From: Fimbriimonadaceae bacterium
GTDB lineage: Bacteria > Armatimonadota > Fimbriimonadia > Fimbriimonadales > Fimbriimonadaceae
NCBI GenBank assembly: GCA_019454665.1
Contig: JACFNW010000004.1
Coordinates: 1,755 to 20,167 of the forward strand
DNA length: 18,413 nucleotides
Direction: 5' to 3'
The notes beneath the pieces are model-generated. The model made no database searches and was not told the origin of the DNA. It saw only the letters and a list, made by a program, of their open reading frames with translations. Positions 6,565 through 14,208 of this stretch are shown here, one piece after another; position 1 is the first letter of the stretch, and each line of letters begins with the position of its first letter. The position numbers and the translations under genes were made by a program.

Positions 6565-7887
6565 TTAGTTCCCCGCCCCCACGGCCTCGCGCCTCAGCCG
6601 CGCCGGAATGCTCTCTCGGGCGAACATCTCCTCCCACGTCTCCGGCCTCTGAACCACTTCGAACTCGCCCGATTCGGACAGCAACACCGTGGTCGGGCGC
6701 GGGTAGCGGTTGTAGTTGCTGGCCATGGAACTGTTATACGCCCCCGTGCAGAGCACTTGAAGCAGGTCGCCGCGCCCCGCGTCTTCCGGGAGCGAAACGT
6801 CCTCGAACAGACGGTCGGTCTCGCAGTGCTTTCCGCTAACGGTGAACACGGCCTCCGGGCCCCCGGACGCGGGCGAAACGCGCTCGACGGGGTACTTGGC
6901 CCCGTACAAGGCTGGGCGCGGATTGTCGCTCAGGCCGCCATCCACCGAAAGGTACGTCCTCGAGCCACCCTTGGCAGGCACGGTCTTGCGGACGCCCACG
7001 CGGTACAGCGTCACGCCGGATTCGCCGATCAACGAACGGCCGGGCTCTTGAACGAGTCGGGGCCTGAGGCCGGAACCTCGCAACGCTTCCCGCATCGCCG
7101 CCACCAGTTCGGCGCAGTAGTCTTCGACCGACATGGGCACGTCGCGGTCGGTGTAGCGGATGCCCAGCCCGCCGCCCACGTTCAAGATGGACGACTTGAA
7201 CCCGTGGTCGCGGGCCATGCGCACTGCGAACTCGGCCACGAGCTGTCCGCCTGAAATCTGCGCCTCGGGGTCAAGCAGTTGCGAACCGACGTGGCAGTGA
7301 AAGCCCGCCAGCGGCAGACCCATCTGCAGGCAGCGCTTCGTGGCTACCTCGGCGGACCCGTCGGCGATGTTGAACCCGAACTTGGTGTCGGCCTGGCCCG
7401 TCGAGATCTTGGCGTGGGTGACGGGGTCCACGCCCGGCGCGAGCCGCAACACGAGTTCGGGGCACGCCCGCCGATCCGACAACGCGACGATGGCGGCGAT
7501 CTCGTCGTAGTGGTCCACCACGATCTGGCCGATGCCCTGCTCCATCGCGAACGCCAGTTCGCCCAAGGTCTTGTTGCTGCCGTGCAGATGGCACCGAGAG
7601 GCCGGCACGCCGGCAGCCAGCGCGGCGCGGAACTCGCCTTCGCTGGCCGTGTCAATGAGGCAGCCTTCCTGGTGGGCGATGGCGATCAGGGCGAGCGTGC
7701 TGTTGGCCTTGCTGGCGAACGTCAGTTCGCTGTCGGCGTAAGCCGCCTGGAACGCCGCGCGGTAGCGTCGAATCCGGGCGCGGAAGTGGGCCTCGCCCAC
7801 CACATAGGCCGGCGTCCCGAATCGCTCCGCGACGATCAGGGCTTGGTCGGGCTCGAGTCGAAATCGGTCGTCTTGGGGCTCGGCCAT
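6565..7887 (-). CDS. lysA: Diaminopimelate decarboxylase
   Basis: This 440-residue fold-type III PLP decarboxylase should convert meso-diaminopimelate to L-lysine, the last step of lysine synthesis. K60 in F-A-S-K-A-N is the PLP lysine. H-V-G-S-Q (199-203), G-G-G-L-G (238-242), E-P-G-R-S (281-285), K-H-C-E-T-D (353-358) and G-A-Y-N-S-S-M (382-388) follow in family order. C355, E356 and Y384 correspond to the substrate and dimer-interface residues. Length is normal (about 420-460). The open frame runs back to 7971, but those residues do not resemble the family; M-A-E-P-Q at 7887 fits, and a CATAAT lies 10 nt upstream. An ornithine/arginine decarboxylase of the same fold is the alternative, but the motifs favour LysA. 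Confidence 0.95.
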   Translation of the reverse strand: MAEPQDDRFRLEPDQALIVAERFGTPAYVVGEAHFRARIRRYRAAFQAAYADSELTFASKANSTLALIAIAHQEGCLIDTASEGEFRAALAAGVPASRCHLHGSNKTLGELAFAMEQGIGQIVVDHYDEIAAIVALSDRRACPELVLRLAPGVDPVTHAKISTGQADTKFGFNIADGSAEVATKRCLQMGLPLAGFHCHVGSQLLDPEAQISGGQLVAEFAVRMARDHGFKSSILNVGGGLGIRYTDRDVPMSVEDYCAELVAAMREALRGSGLRPRLVQEPGRSLIGESGVTLYRVGVRKTVPAKGGSRTYLSVDGGLSDNPRPALYGAKYPVERVSPASGGPEAVFTVSGKHCETDRLFEDVSLPEDAGRGDLLQVLCTGAYNSSMASNYNRYPRPTTVLLSESGEFEVVQRPETWEEMFARESIPARLRREAVGAGN

Positions 7888-7897
7888 GCGAAGGACG

Positions 7898-7903
7898 ATT
7901 ATG
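7898..7903 (-). promoter_or_regulatory. Putative -10 element of lysA
   Basis: The coding strand reads CATAAT, then 10 nt (CGTCCTTCGC), then ATG 7887. TTGGAC with a 16-nt spacer is a weak -35. The element overlaps the TAA stop of the upstream DUF454 gene, so lysA may have its own promoter even though the genes are 11 nt apart. Confidence 0.5.
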
Positions 7904-8312
7904 GCACGGGCGTTTCGGGGTCCAAGAGGACCGGTCGCGTGACGATGTACCACGTGACGCCGATGCCGCACGCGGCCAGAATCGCCCAGACCGTGGGCTT
8001 GTGGACGAGCGCCGCCGAAAGAGCCAAGCTAAGCCAAAGTACAGTGAGGATCAGGCGCTTGGTCCCGGGTCTGAGGCTCTTGGTGCGGTCCCACTCGCGC
8101 AGGATCGGGCCGACCACGGGCCGATCGAGCAGCCACGCCTCAAGCTTCGGGCTCGACCGCTTGAAGCAGAACAGGGCCAGGATGTAGAAGATCGTGGTCG
8201 GCAGCACCGGGACGAACTGCCCCACAAAGCCAAGGGCCACAAACCCCATGCCGCACGCCAGATAAGTCAGGCGCAAGGGAGCAGCAGTCGGGACGTGGGT
8301 TGGCGCAGCCAC
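7899..8312 (-). CDS. DUF454 (YbaN-like) inner-membrane protein
   Basis: The product has 137 residues with hydrophobic segments at about 15-51, 87-103 and 106-125. The core P-V-L-P-T-T-(I/P)-F-x-x-L-A-L-F-C-F-x-R-S-S-P and the following W-L-L-x-x-x-x-x-G-P match the DUF454 family pattern. The family is widespread and has no settled function. The GTG at 8312 is chosen because AGGA lies 6 nt upstream, a GATAAT lies 10 nt upstream, and the resulting length (about 120-140) is normal. The frame stays open to 8402, but those residues are not hydrophobic or family-like. It is divergent from the PhyH gene across about 100 nt. Confidence 0.88.
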   Translation of the reverse strand: MAAPTHVPTAAPLRLTYLACGMGFVALGFVGQFVPVLPTTIFYILALFCFKRSSPKLEAWLLDRPVVGPILREWDRTKSLRPGTKRLILTVLWLSLALSAALVHKPTVWAILAACGIGVTWYIVTRPVLLDPETPVP

Positions 8313-8322
8313 GGATGTTCCT

Positions 8323-8328
8323 ATTATC
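8323..8328 (-). promoter_or_regulatory. Putative -10 element of the DUF454 gene
   Basis: The coding strand reads GATAAT, then AGGAACATCC (10 nt), then GTG 8312. The AGGA inside the spacer may act as a ribosome site if transcription begins a few bases after the hexamer. No good -35 is visible. Confidence 0.45.
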
Positions 8329-8399
8329 CGAGAAGGAGACCGCAACCGTTTTGCTCGTTTTGACGACCAATGGCCGCCCATGACGATCTGCGGTCGTGG

Positions 8400-8405
8400 C
8401 ACAAT
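8400..8405 (+). promoter_or_regulatory. Putative -10 element of the PhyH gene
   Basis: CACAAT lies 7 nt before the GTG at 8413. The spacing would give a leaderless message from that GTG, matching the start expected from the protein family. Confidence 0.3.
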
Positions 8406-8412
8406 CGCAAAC

Positions 8413-9141
8413 GTGTTGTTGACCGATGCTCAGGTGGCCCAGTACAACGAACTCGGCTTCGTCGTGTTGGAAGACGTGTTCGACGCCCCGACGATGGAAG
8501 CGCTCGACCAGGCGTTGGAGGCGCACTTCCGCAAGCACGAAGAAGCCCTTCGCGCCGAAGGCGACAGCGGCATCAGCCGGGCCGGCGAGATCGCGTTCAC
8601 GGCCTACATCGCGGAGGAAGACGAGACCGTGCGCGCGTTCGTCAAGCGGCCCGAGTTCGTCGAACTCTCCACCCGCCTTCTGGGCACGGGCGACACCGAC
8701 CTCTACTGGAACCAGACCGTGTACAAGCACCCCGAGGGCGACAAGGAGTTCCCTTGGCACCAGGACGACGCCTACACGCCCGTTCGTCCGGCCCCGTACC
8801 TCACGCTTTGGCTCGCGATCAGCGACGCGACCACGGAGAACGGATGCATCTCGGTGCTACCCGGTTCGCACGCCGACGGCCTGCGCCCGCACGAGGCCAC
8901 GTCCATCGGGCTGGTGGGATACCCCTCGGATGCTCCGGATCAGGGCATCCAGGTGCCGGTCCGCTCCGGCTCGATGATCGCTTTCCCAAGCCTGTGCCTG
9001 CACAAGAGCGGGCCCAACCGGTCTTCGAGCATGCGCAAGGCCTATGTGATCCAGTACTCGGCCCACCCGTTGTTCCGGGTTTCGGACGGCGAAGAGATCC
9101 ACAACACGATCCCCATCGCCCGCAGTGGCAAGCCGGCGTGA
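8413..9141 (+). CDS. Phytanoyl-CoA dioxygenase (PhyH) family enzyme
   Basis: This 242-residue Fe(II)/2-oxoglutarate-dependent oxygenase has a double-stranded beta-helix core. The iron ligands are H116 and D118 in W-H-Q-D-D and H197 in L-H-K-S-G. R208 (S-M-R-K) is placed to bind 2-oxoglutarate. E-N-G-C-I-S-V-L-P-G-S-H is the usual PhyH core strand. The family hydroxylates small organic molecules; the substrate here is unknown. The GTG 8413 start gives V-L-L-T-D-A-Q-V-A-Q-Y, the standard family N-terminus. ATG 8380 would add eleven residues with no family match. Neither has a Shine-Dalgarno, and CACAAT sits 7 nt before the GTG. It is 61 nt upstream of the DUF554 gene. Confidence 0.9.
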   Translation: MLLTDAQVAQYNELGFVVLEDVFDAPTMEALDQALEAHFRKHEEALRAEGDSGISRAGEIAFTAYIAEEDETVRAFVKRPEFVELSTRLLGTGDTDLYWNQTVYKHPEGDKEFPWHQDDAYTPVRPAPYLTLWLAISDATTENGCISVLPGSHADGLRPHEATSIGLVGYPSDAPDQGIQVPVRSGSMIAFPSLCLHKSGPNRSSSMRKAYVIQYSAHPLFRVSDGEEIHNTIPIARSGKPA

Positions 9142-9202
9142 GCGCGAGCCAAGGCGGGACGGCTTGTCTCCGGCGGGTTGAAACCGTCATGATGCATCCT
9201 TG

Positions 9203-9928
9203 ATGCGCCGAATCCCCATGCGAGGCACGTTGCTGAACGCGGCATGCGTGGCCGTGGGCGCGGCGATCGGTCTGCTCGTGCGGAGCAGCGCACCCGAGGC
9301 CCTGATGTCCGTGGCGCTCCAAGGCCTCGGCCTCGTCACGATGGGCATCGGGTTCAAGATGTTCCTCGAAGGCAAGAACGTGCTGATCGTCGCGTTCTCG
9401 GTGGCGATCGGAGGGGTGGCTGGCAACCTGCTCGGGATTCAAGAGGGCCTGGGCCAACTCGCCGACTGGGCCAAAACCTCGGCGGGCAACCTCGGCACGG
9501 GCCGCTTTCAGGAAGCGCTGGTCACGACCACCGTGTTGTTCTGCGTCGGCCCGATGACGCTGCTGGGGTGCCTGGAAGACGCCCTGGAGAACAAGAGCGA
9601 CCTGCTCGCGCTCAAGAGCGTGATGGACGGCATCTCGAGCATTTTCTTCGCTGCGTTGCTCGGGCCCGGTGTTCTGGTCACGGCGGTGGTCGTGCTGGTG
9701 TTCCAAGGAACGCTCACGCTTCTGGCGCGCTACCTGAGGCCCGTGGCCGACAACCCGGCGCTGTTGAGCGAGATCGTGGCCACCGGCGGCGCCCTGATGG
9801 TCGCGATCGGCTTGGGGCTGGCCGAGATCGTCAGGATTCCCGCAGCGACCTACCTGCCCGCGCTGGTGCTGGCGGGCATCCTCGCCGCCTTGGTGCAACG
9901 CATGCCGAAGGCCCGTGCGGTATCCTGA
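9203..9928 (+). CDS. DUF554 (YqgA/YdfK-like) membrane protein
   Basis: The product has about 241 residues, with hydrophobic segments through most of its length. The start G-T-L-L-N-A-A-x-V-x-V-G-A-A-I-G-L-L, the V-G-P-M-T-L-L-G block, the D-G-I-S-S-I-F-F-A-A-L-L-G-P-G-V-L block and the closing P-A-L-V-L-A motif are typical of DUF554 inner-membrane proteins, predicted transporter-like, whose substrate is unknown. ATG 9203 is reported; ATG 9218 (M-R-G-T-L-L-N) aligns better with the family start and may be the true one. It ends 15 nt before the large glycosidase-like gene, so the two are probably in one transcript. Confidence 0.9.
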   Translation: MRRIPMRGTLLNAACVAVGAAIGLLVRSSAPEALMSVALQGLGLVTMGIGFKMFLEGKNVLIVAFSVAIGGVAGNLLGIQEGLGQLADWAKTSAGNLGTGRFQEALVTTTVLFCVGPMTLLGCLEDALENKSDLLALKSVMDGISSIFFAALLGPGVLVTAVVVLVFQGTLTLLARYLRPVADNPALLSEIVATGGALMVAIGLGLAEIVRIPAATYLPALVLAGILAALVQRMPKARAVS

Positions 9929-9943
9929 TCCTAGGCGCGCCGC

Positions 9944-12508
9944 ATGGACCCCTTCGAAGACGAGAATCGGGAAGAACTGCTGGCTTCGTTGCTGACGCTG
10001 GAGTTCGGTCCGGGCGGGCGCATCCAGCAGATGTGGGTCACCGACCCCGAACTGCCCGAAGAAGCCGAGGAGTTCCAGTTCGTCCTGCCGCCCATGCCTT
10101 TCGGCGAAGAGTACGCCGAAGACTTCTACCCCGGTACCGTCCTGATCGGCGCGCGCAACAACCCCAGCGAGCCGTGGGTCTTCGACCGGAACAAGACCGC
10201 GTTCCCGATCGACTACGACCCCACCGAGAACAAGGTCGGTTACAACTACGACTTCGCCCTGCTGCCCGAAATCTCGGCCGAAGGGGTGTACTTCGAGCAG
10301 CCAGGCGCGATCCCCGTGGTCATCTGGAGCCTGACGCTGCGCAACAACAGTTCGCGGACCATCGAGATCGGCGAGCTGGCGTTGCCCTTCGCGTTCCACA
10401 ACCTGCTCGACGGGGGAGGCAGCCCGGACGCCGCGCGCAAGGTGTTCCGCAACCGCCTGCACATCCACAAGTCCATCGGCGGCGTGGCGAGCTACCTGCA
10501 TGTGCAGCGCATCAACGGCGAGCCGCCCGGCCTCTTGGTCTTTCCGGGCGAGGAAACGGGCTGGGAGATGGCGGCCTCGGTGCCGGCCTCGATCGCCGCG
10601 CCGCATTGCTGGGAAGGCATTCCCATCGTTTACCTGTACAGCACGGCCGTCATCGAGCGCGAGGATCGGTCCCGTTGGTTCAACGGCCACTCGTCCCTGA
10701 TTCTGGAACCCGGCGAGCGGCGGGCGTTCCAAACGCGGTTTGTGCCCGTGGACCAAACGGCGTCGCAGGATCTGCCCGAGTATCTGGAGTTCCTCAATCG
10801 TCCGTCGGTCAAGATGATCCCGTCGGCGGTCGCGCCGATCCACGCGGGCATTGGCGTAGAGGTCTCCGGGACGAGCGTGAAGAGCTTCGAGGTCGAGCCG
10901 CCCTGCGAGTTCGAGGCGGATGCCGACGAGAACGGGGGCATCTGCTTGTTGCGCCCGACAGCGCCCGGGAACTACCGCATCAGCTTTTTCGACGACCGAG
11001 GACGGTCGGGTTCGGCCCACGCACTGGTCACGCGGCCTATCGAAGAACTCATCGAGGCGCGGGCGACGTGGCTGCTCGAGCATCAGCGCCTCCACAAGCC
11101 GGGACATGCCCTCCACGGGGCGTTCATCCCCAGCCAGAACGGTTTGCGCGACGTGCTCGCCGACGCCGAGTGGTTCCTTTCCGACTACGCCATCTACTGC
11201 GGGTTGGGCGAAGCGTTGTTCTTGGCCGAGAAGAACGTGGTCAGCGCCCATCGGGAGGAGATCGAGGCGCTGGAGGACTACGTCGAGACGTTCCTCCGGA
11301 GTTCGCTGCAAAACCCGAGCTCCTATGCCGTGGGCTGTGAGTTTCAGAGTTCCGTCGCAGTCGCCACCGACTATGGCGACCCGGAGATGTACGTCCGCGT
11401 CGCACTCTTCTACGATGCGATGGCGCGCATCGCGGAGACCACGACCCAGCTTTCACGCACGACCCAAGAGTGGTCGGTCATGGCGGCCAAGACGCTGGCG
11501 GCGATGTTCCAGTTCGCCGACACCAACAGGATCGAGCGAAGCGGCCTGCTGCTGTTCCCGTTGCTCACCGAGATGGACCTCGCGGCTGTCGAGGCAGTCG
11601 AGCCCGAACTGCACCGAACCATCCTGACGCGCCTTGCCGAACGCTGGGAGCGGCTGGTCGAACTCGACTACGACTTCCGCGACGGGCGGGATTGGAGCAG
11701 CGAGCCGTTCGACGACGTCTATCTCGCCGCCAGCGTGGAACGCGATCGGCAGATGCAGGACAAGATGCTGCGGTGCGCCATCGCGGCCAAGGGCCTCGCG
11801 CCCAGTTGGTGGTGGCACGGCGTGGACAAGGCGCTTTTCGAGGGCGTCAACCCCATGCCGAGGCTCATTGACAACGCCGAGCTCTGCATCACGCCCCCGA
11901 CTCCGGCCAACTCGGCGATGCTGTTGCGCCACCTGACTCGGGACTTGCGATTCGTGCCCAAGCACGTGCTGCGGGCAGCGTACGGAGGCTTGCTGGCGCC
12001 TTGGGCCTTGGTCGGGCCCGAAGGGCAAACCGCTGCCGCATTCTGCCCAGACCCCACCAGCCAGATCCACGGAATGCTGCCCTTCACGGGCGATACGGGC
12101 GCGAGCCTGTTCATGTATTTGCGGACGGCCGCCGCCTACCTGGTGCGGGGAGTTTCGGGCGAAGCGGTCGCCCTGGGCTGCGAGTACGATGCCGACGAGA
12201 GCGGCCTTTCGGTGGTGCCTTGGGATGGCATCGGCAAGACGATCCATCTGGGCTTGGTCGGGGTCCGCGTCAGCACCAGCTTTGGCTCGATCGAGAGAGT
12301 GAAGATCGACCGGCGCAAGCGCTGGGCCGAAGTCGCCGTCACGAACCGTTCCAAATTCACGGGAAAGGGTTCGATCCTTCTCGATGGCCTGTGGGGCGAA
12401 CGGTTCACCGTCAACGGCCAACCCGTCGATTCCGTGGCGGGACGCCTCACGTTCGGGTTCGATCTCGCCCCCGGAGTCACGTTGGACCTCCAAGTCAGGG
12501 TAGCTTAG
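9944..12508 (+). CDS. Large glycosidase-like protein, six-hairpin type (function unknown)
   Basis: The product has 854 residues and no signal peptide, so it is probably cytosolic. I read three parts. Residues 1 to about 350 are beta-rich. About 365 to 730 are helical, with repeated W/Y-rich helices and acidic loops such as C-E-F-Q-S-S-V-A-V-A-T-D-Y-G-D-P-E-M-Y, E-P-F-D-D-V-Y-L-A-A-S and A-P-S-W-W-W-H-G. About 740 to the end is a small beta-sandwich. This beta / (alpha/alpha)6 / beta order recalls six-hairpin glycosidases, phosphorylases and polysaccharide lyases, and possibly DUF5695-type proteins, but I cannot place it firmly. Several conserved-looking Asp/Glu residues in the helical part could be catalytic. 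The start ATG 9944 has no Shine-Dalgarno. The next gene begins 4 nt after its stop. Confidence 0.72.
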   Translation: MDPFEDENREELLASLLTLEFGPGGRIQQMWVTDPELPEEAEEFQFVLPPMPFGEEYAEDFYPGTVLIGARNNPSEPWVFDRNKTAFPIDYDPTENKVGYNYDFALLPEISAEGVYFEQPGAIPVVIWSLTLRNNSSRTIEIGELALPFAFHNLLDGGGSPDAARKVFRNRLHIHKSIGGVASYLHVQRINGEPPGLLVFPGEETGWEMAASVPASIAAPHCWEGIPIVYLYSTAVIEREDRSRWFNGHSSLILEPGERRAFQTRFVPVDQTASQDLPEYLEFLNRPSVKMIPSAVAPIHAGIGVEVSGTSVKSFEVEPPCEFEADADENGGICLLRPTAPGNYRISFFDDRGRSGSAHALVTRPIEELIEARATWLLEHQRLHKPGHALHGAFIPSQNGLRDVLADAEWFLSDYAIYCGLGEALFLAEKNVVSAHREEIEALEDYVETFLRSSLQNPSSYAVGCEFQSSVAVATDYGDPEMYVRVALFYDAMARIAETTTQLSRTTQEWSVMAAKTLAAMFQFADTNRIERSGLLLFPLLTEMDLAAVEAVEPELHRTILTRLAERWERLVELDYDFRDGRDWSSEPFDDVYLAASVERDRQMQDKMLRCAIAAKGLAPSWWWHGVDKALFEGVNPMPRLIDNAELCITPPTPANSAMLLRHLTRDLRFVPKHVLRAAYGGLLAPWALVGPEGQTAAAFCPDPTSQIHGMLPFTGDTGASLFMYLRTAAAYLVRGVSGEAVALGCEYDADESGLSVVPWDGIGKTIHLGLVGVRVSTSFGSIERVKIDRRKRWAEVAVTNRSKFTGKGSILLDGLWGERFTVNGQPVDSVAGRLTFGFDLAPGVTLDLQVRVA

Positions 12509-12512
12509 TACT

Positions 12513-12998
12513 ATGGAAATACCGTCCATCTGGCTTTGGGTTTCCGGCATCGCGTTCTTCTTGCAGTCGGTGTTCTTGGTGACGCTCACCGTGGGCGTTG
12601 TGAAAGCGTTGCGGCTCATCCAAGGGTTGCGCGAAGACGTCAAGCCCGCTTTGGCGAAGATCGAGGCCATGGCCGACCGTGTCGAGACGATCGCAGGCAA
12701 GGTGGACGGCATCGCGACCAAGGTGGACGGCCTGGTTTCGCTGACCCAAGGCGCGGTCGAATCGGTTGGCACCCGTGCGGGCAGCATCGTGCGTTCGCTC
12801 GACGCCGGGATCAGCCAAGCCGTGGGCAACAGCAAGCTCATCGCGCCGCTCTTGACCGTTCTGAAAGCCGTTCAAGTCGCGGGTGCGATCAAAGCGGCGT
12901 GGGGAGGCCTGGGCTTCGACAAGTCGAAGGTGCGGCGGTCCAAGACCGTCGAACGCGCCCTGCCCCAGGACGCAACGGATGGTGCGCCCAAGTCATGA
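12513..12998 (+). CDS. Small membrane-anchored coiled-coil protein
   Basis: This 161-residue protein has one N-terminal transmembrane helix (about 6-32) followed by a long amphipathic region. The repeats K-V-D-G-I-A-T-K-V-D-G-L-V (about 63-75) fit a coiled coil. A second hydrophobic patch at about 108-128 (A-P-L-L-T-V-L-K-A-V-Q-V-A-G-A-I) precedes a basic tail. The architecture resembles DUF948-type proteins, which are small anchored helical proteins of unknown role; the match is by pattern only. It starts 4 nt after the glycosidase-like gene and overlaps hisC by 4 nt (ATGA), so coupled translation is expected. No functional link to histidine synthesis is evident. Confidence 0.78.
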   Translation: MEIPSIWLWVSGIAFFLQSVFLVTLTVGVVKALRLIQGLREDVKPALAKIEAMADRVETIAGKVDGIATKVDGLVSLTQGAVESVGTRAGSIVRSLDAGISQAVGNSKLIAPLLTVLKAVQVAGAIKAAWGGLGFDKSKVRRSKTVERALPQDATDGAPKS

Positions 12999-14098
12999 GC
13001 GAGCCGTCCCTGATTCGGCCCAACGTGGGCCGCATGGTGCCCTATTCGCCCGGCAAGCCCATCGAAGAGGTGCGCCGCGAGCTTGGCCTCGAGCGGATCG
13101 TCAAGTTGGCCAGCAACGAGAACCCGCTCGGACCCTCGCCTAATGCCGTCGAAGCCATCCGCGAAGCGGCGGCCCAATTGCACCTGTATCCCGACGCCAG
13201 CGGACACGATCTGGTCCACGCCATCGCCGCGAAACACGGGATAGCGCCAAGCCAGGTCGTGCTGGGGAACGGCAGCGACGAGTTGATCCACCTGCTTGGA
13301 CTGATCACGCTGGCCGGGCCGGGCGACCGGTTGGTGATGGGCCACCCGTCGTTCGTGCGCTACGAGGCCGCCGCCCAGATCGCCGATGCCGAACTCGTCC
13401 ACGTTCCCGTGGACGCCGACTTTCGCTTGGACTTGAACGCCATGGCCAAGGCGTGCGACGAGCGGACCAAGCTCGTGTTCGTCGCCAACCCCAACAACCC
13501 GACCGGCACGATCGTGCGCGAATGCGAGCTTCGGGCGTTTCTCGCCGACCTTCCCGAGACCACGTTGGCCGTCCTGGACGAGGCGTACTTCGAGTTCGCT
13601 GCCGACGAGTCAGACTTCCCGAACGGACTCGACCTCCTGCGCGAGGGGCATCGCGTGTTCGTGATGCGAACGTTCAGCAAGGCGTACGGGCTGGCAGGCA
13701 TCCGGATCGGTTACGGCTTTGGCTCCGAATCGGTCGTGGACGCCATCCACCGCGCCCGCGAGCCGTTCAACGTGAACTCGCTGGCTCAGGCGGCTGCCAT
13801 CGCCGCACTTGGGGACGACGAACACCTTCAGAAGACGCTGAGCGTCAACCGCGAAGGCATGGCGCGGATCGAAGCGATGCTCGTGGGCCTGGGTGGACGG
13901 TGCTCGCAAAGCTTCGCCAACTTCGTTTACGCCGACATGGGTCGGCCCGTCGAAGGGCTGTTCCAAGGGCTGCTGCGCCGAGGCGTGATCATCCGCGCGG
14001 GGCGTCCGATGGGCGGGCCCAATGCGCTGCGCATCACCATCGGCACGCCGGAGGAAGTCTCGATTTTGGAAGAGGCGCTCGCCGGCCTCGCTTGGTGA
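12995..14098 (+). CDS. hisC: Histidinol-phosphate aminotransferase
   Basis: This 367-residue fold-type I PLP aminotransferase should convert imidazole-acetol phosphate and glutamate to histidinol phosphate. A-S-N-E-N-P-L-G-P-S-P (39-49), Y-P-D-A-S (65-69), N-G-S-D-E (92-96), N-P-N-N-P-T-G (165-171), D195 in L-D-E-A-Y, and K229 in T-F-S-K-A-Y-G-L-A-G-I-R-I-G-Y follow in HisC order. K229 binds PLP and R237 the phosphate. Length is normal. The ATG at 12995 overlaps the upstream stop (ATGA). No other his genes are in the window. HisC-type enzymes sometimes also act on aromatic amino acids, so a broader role is possible. The stop lies 2 nt from the CCA end of a convergent tRNA. Confidence 0.95.
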   Translation: MSEPSLIRPNVGRMVPYSPGKPIEEVRRELGLERIVKLASNENPLGPSPNAVEAIREAAAQLHLYPDASGHDLVHAIAAKHGIAPSQVVLGNGSDELIHLLGLITLAGPGDRLVMGHPSFVRYEAAAQIADAELVHVPVDADFRLDLNAMAKACDERTKLVFVANPNNPTGTIVRECELRAFLADLPETTLAVLDEAYFEFAADESDFPNGLDLLREGHRVFVMRTFSKAYGLAGIRIGYGFGSESVVDAIHRAREPFNVNSLAQAAAIAALGDDEHLQKTLSVNREGMARIEAMLVGLGGRCSQSFANFVYADMGRPVEGLFQGLLRRGVIIRAGRPMGGPNALRITIGTPEEVSILEEALAGLAW

Positions 14099-14100
14099 CG

Positions 14101-14186
14101 TGGTGCCCGGGGTGGGAGTCGAACCCACACGCCCTCGCGAGCTGCGGATTTTAAGTCCGCTGTGTCTACCGTTTCACCACCCGGGC
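14101..14186 (-). tRNA. tRNA-Leu (anticodon UAA)
   Basis: On the minus strand an 86-nt cloverleaf can be folded. The acceptor stem GCCCGGG pairs with CCCGGGC, with discriminator A and an encoded CCA (14101-14103). The D arm contains GGTAGAC. The anticodon stem GCGGA/TCCGC encloses CTTAAAA with anticodon TAA at 14151-14153. A long variable arm with CTCGCGAG is typical of class II tRNAs. The T arm is GTGGG-TTCGACT-CCCAC. The long variable arm and the UAA anticodon identify leucine. Its 5' end is 22 nt after the kinase stop and its 3' end is 2 nt from hisC, which runs toward it. Confidence 0.97.
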
Positions 14187-14196
14187 GCGGTGACCT

Positions 14197-14202
14197 AGTA
14201 TA
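14197..14202 (-). promoter_or_regulatory. Putative -10 element of tRNA-Leu
   Basis: The coding strand reads TATACT, 10 nt before the first base of the tRNA. Five of six bases match the consensus. No clear -35 is seen. Read-through from the kinase operon is also possible. Confidence 0.5.
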
Positions 14203-14208
14203 GCGGCC

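Noticed and set aside
9142..9202. Possible terminator hairpin between PhyH and DUF554
   Set aside because: Only a 4-5 bp GAGCC/GGCTT pairing with no T-run could be found.
8819..11311. Long open frame on the minus strand (about 830 codons)
   Set aside because: It lies opposite the PhyH, DUF554 and glycosidase-like genes, is Arg/Gln/His-rich with no recognisable domain, and is the usual antisense shadow in high-GC DNA.
9244..11340. Plus-strand open frame of about 698 codons overlapping DUF554 and the glycosidase-like gene
   Set aside because: It is Arg/Gly/Ala-rich in a shifted frame and crosses two genes with good family features; it is a frame shadow.
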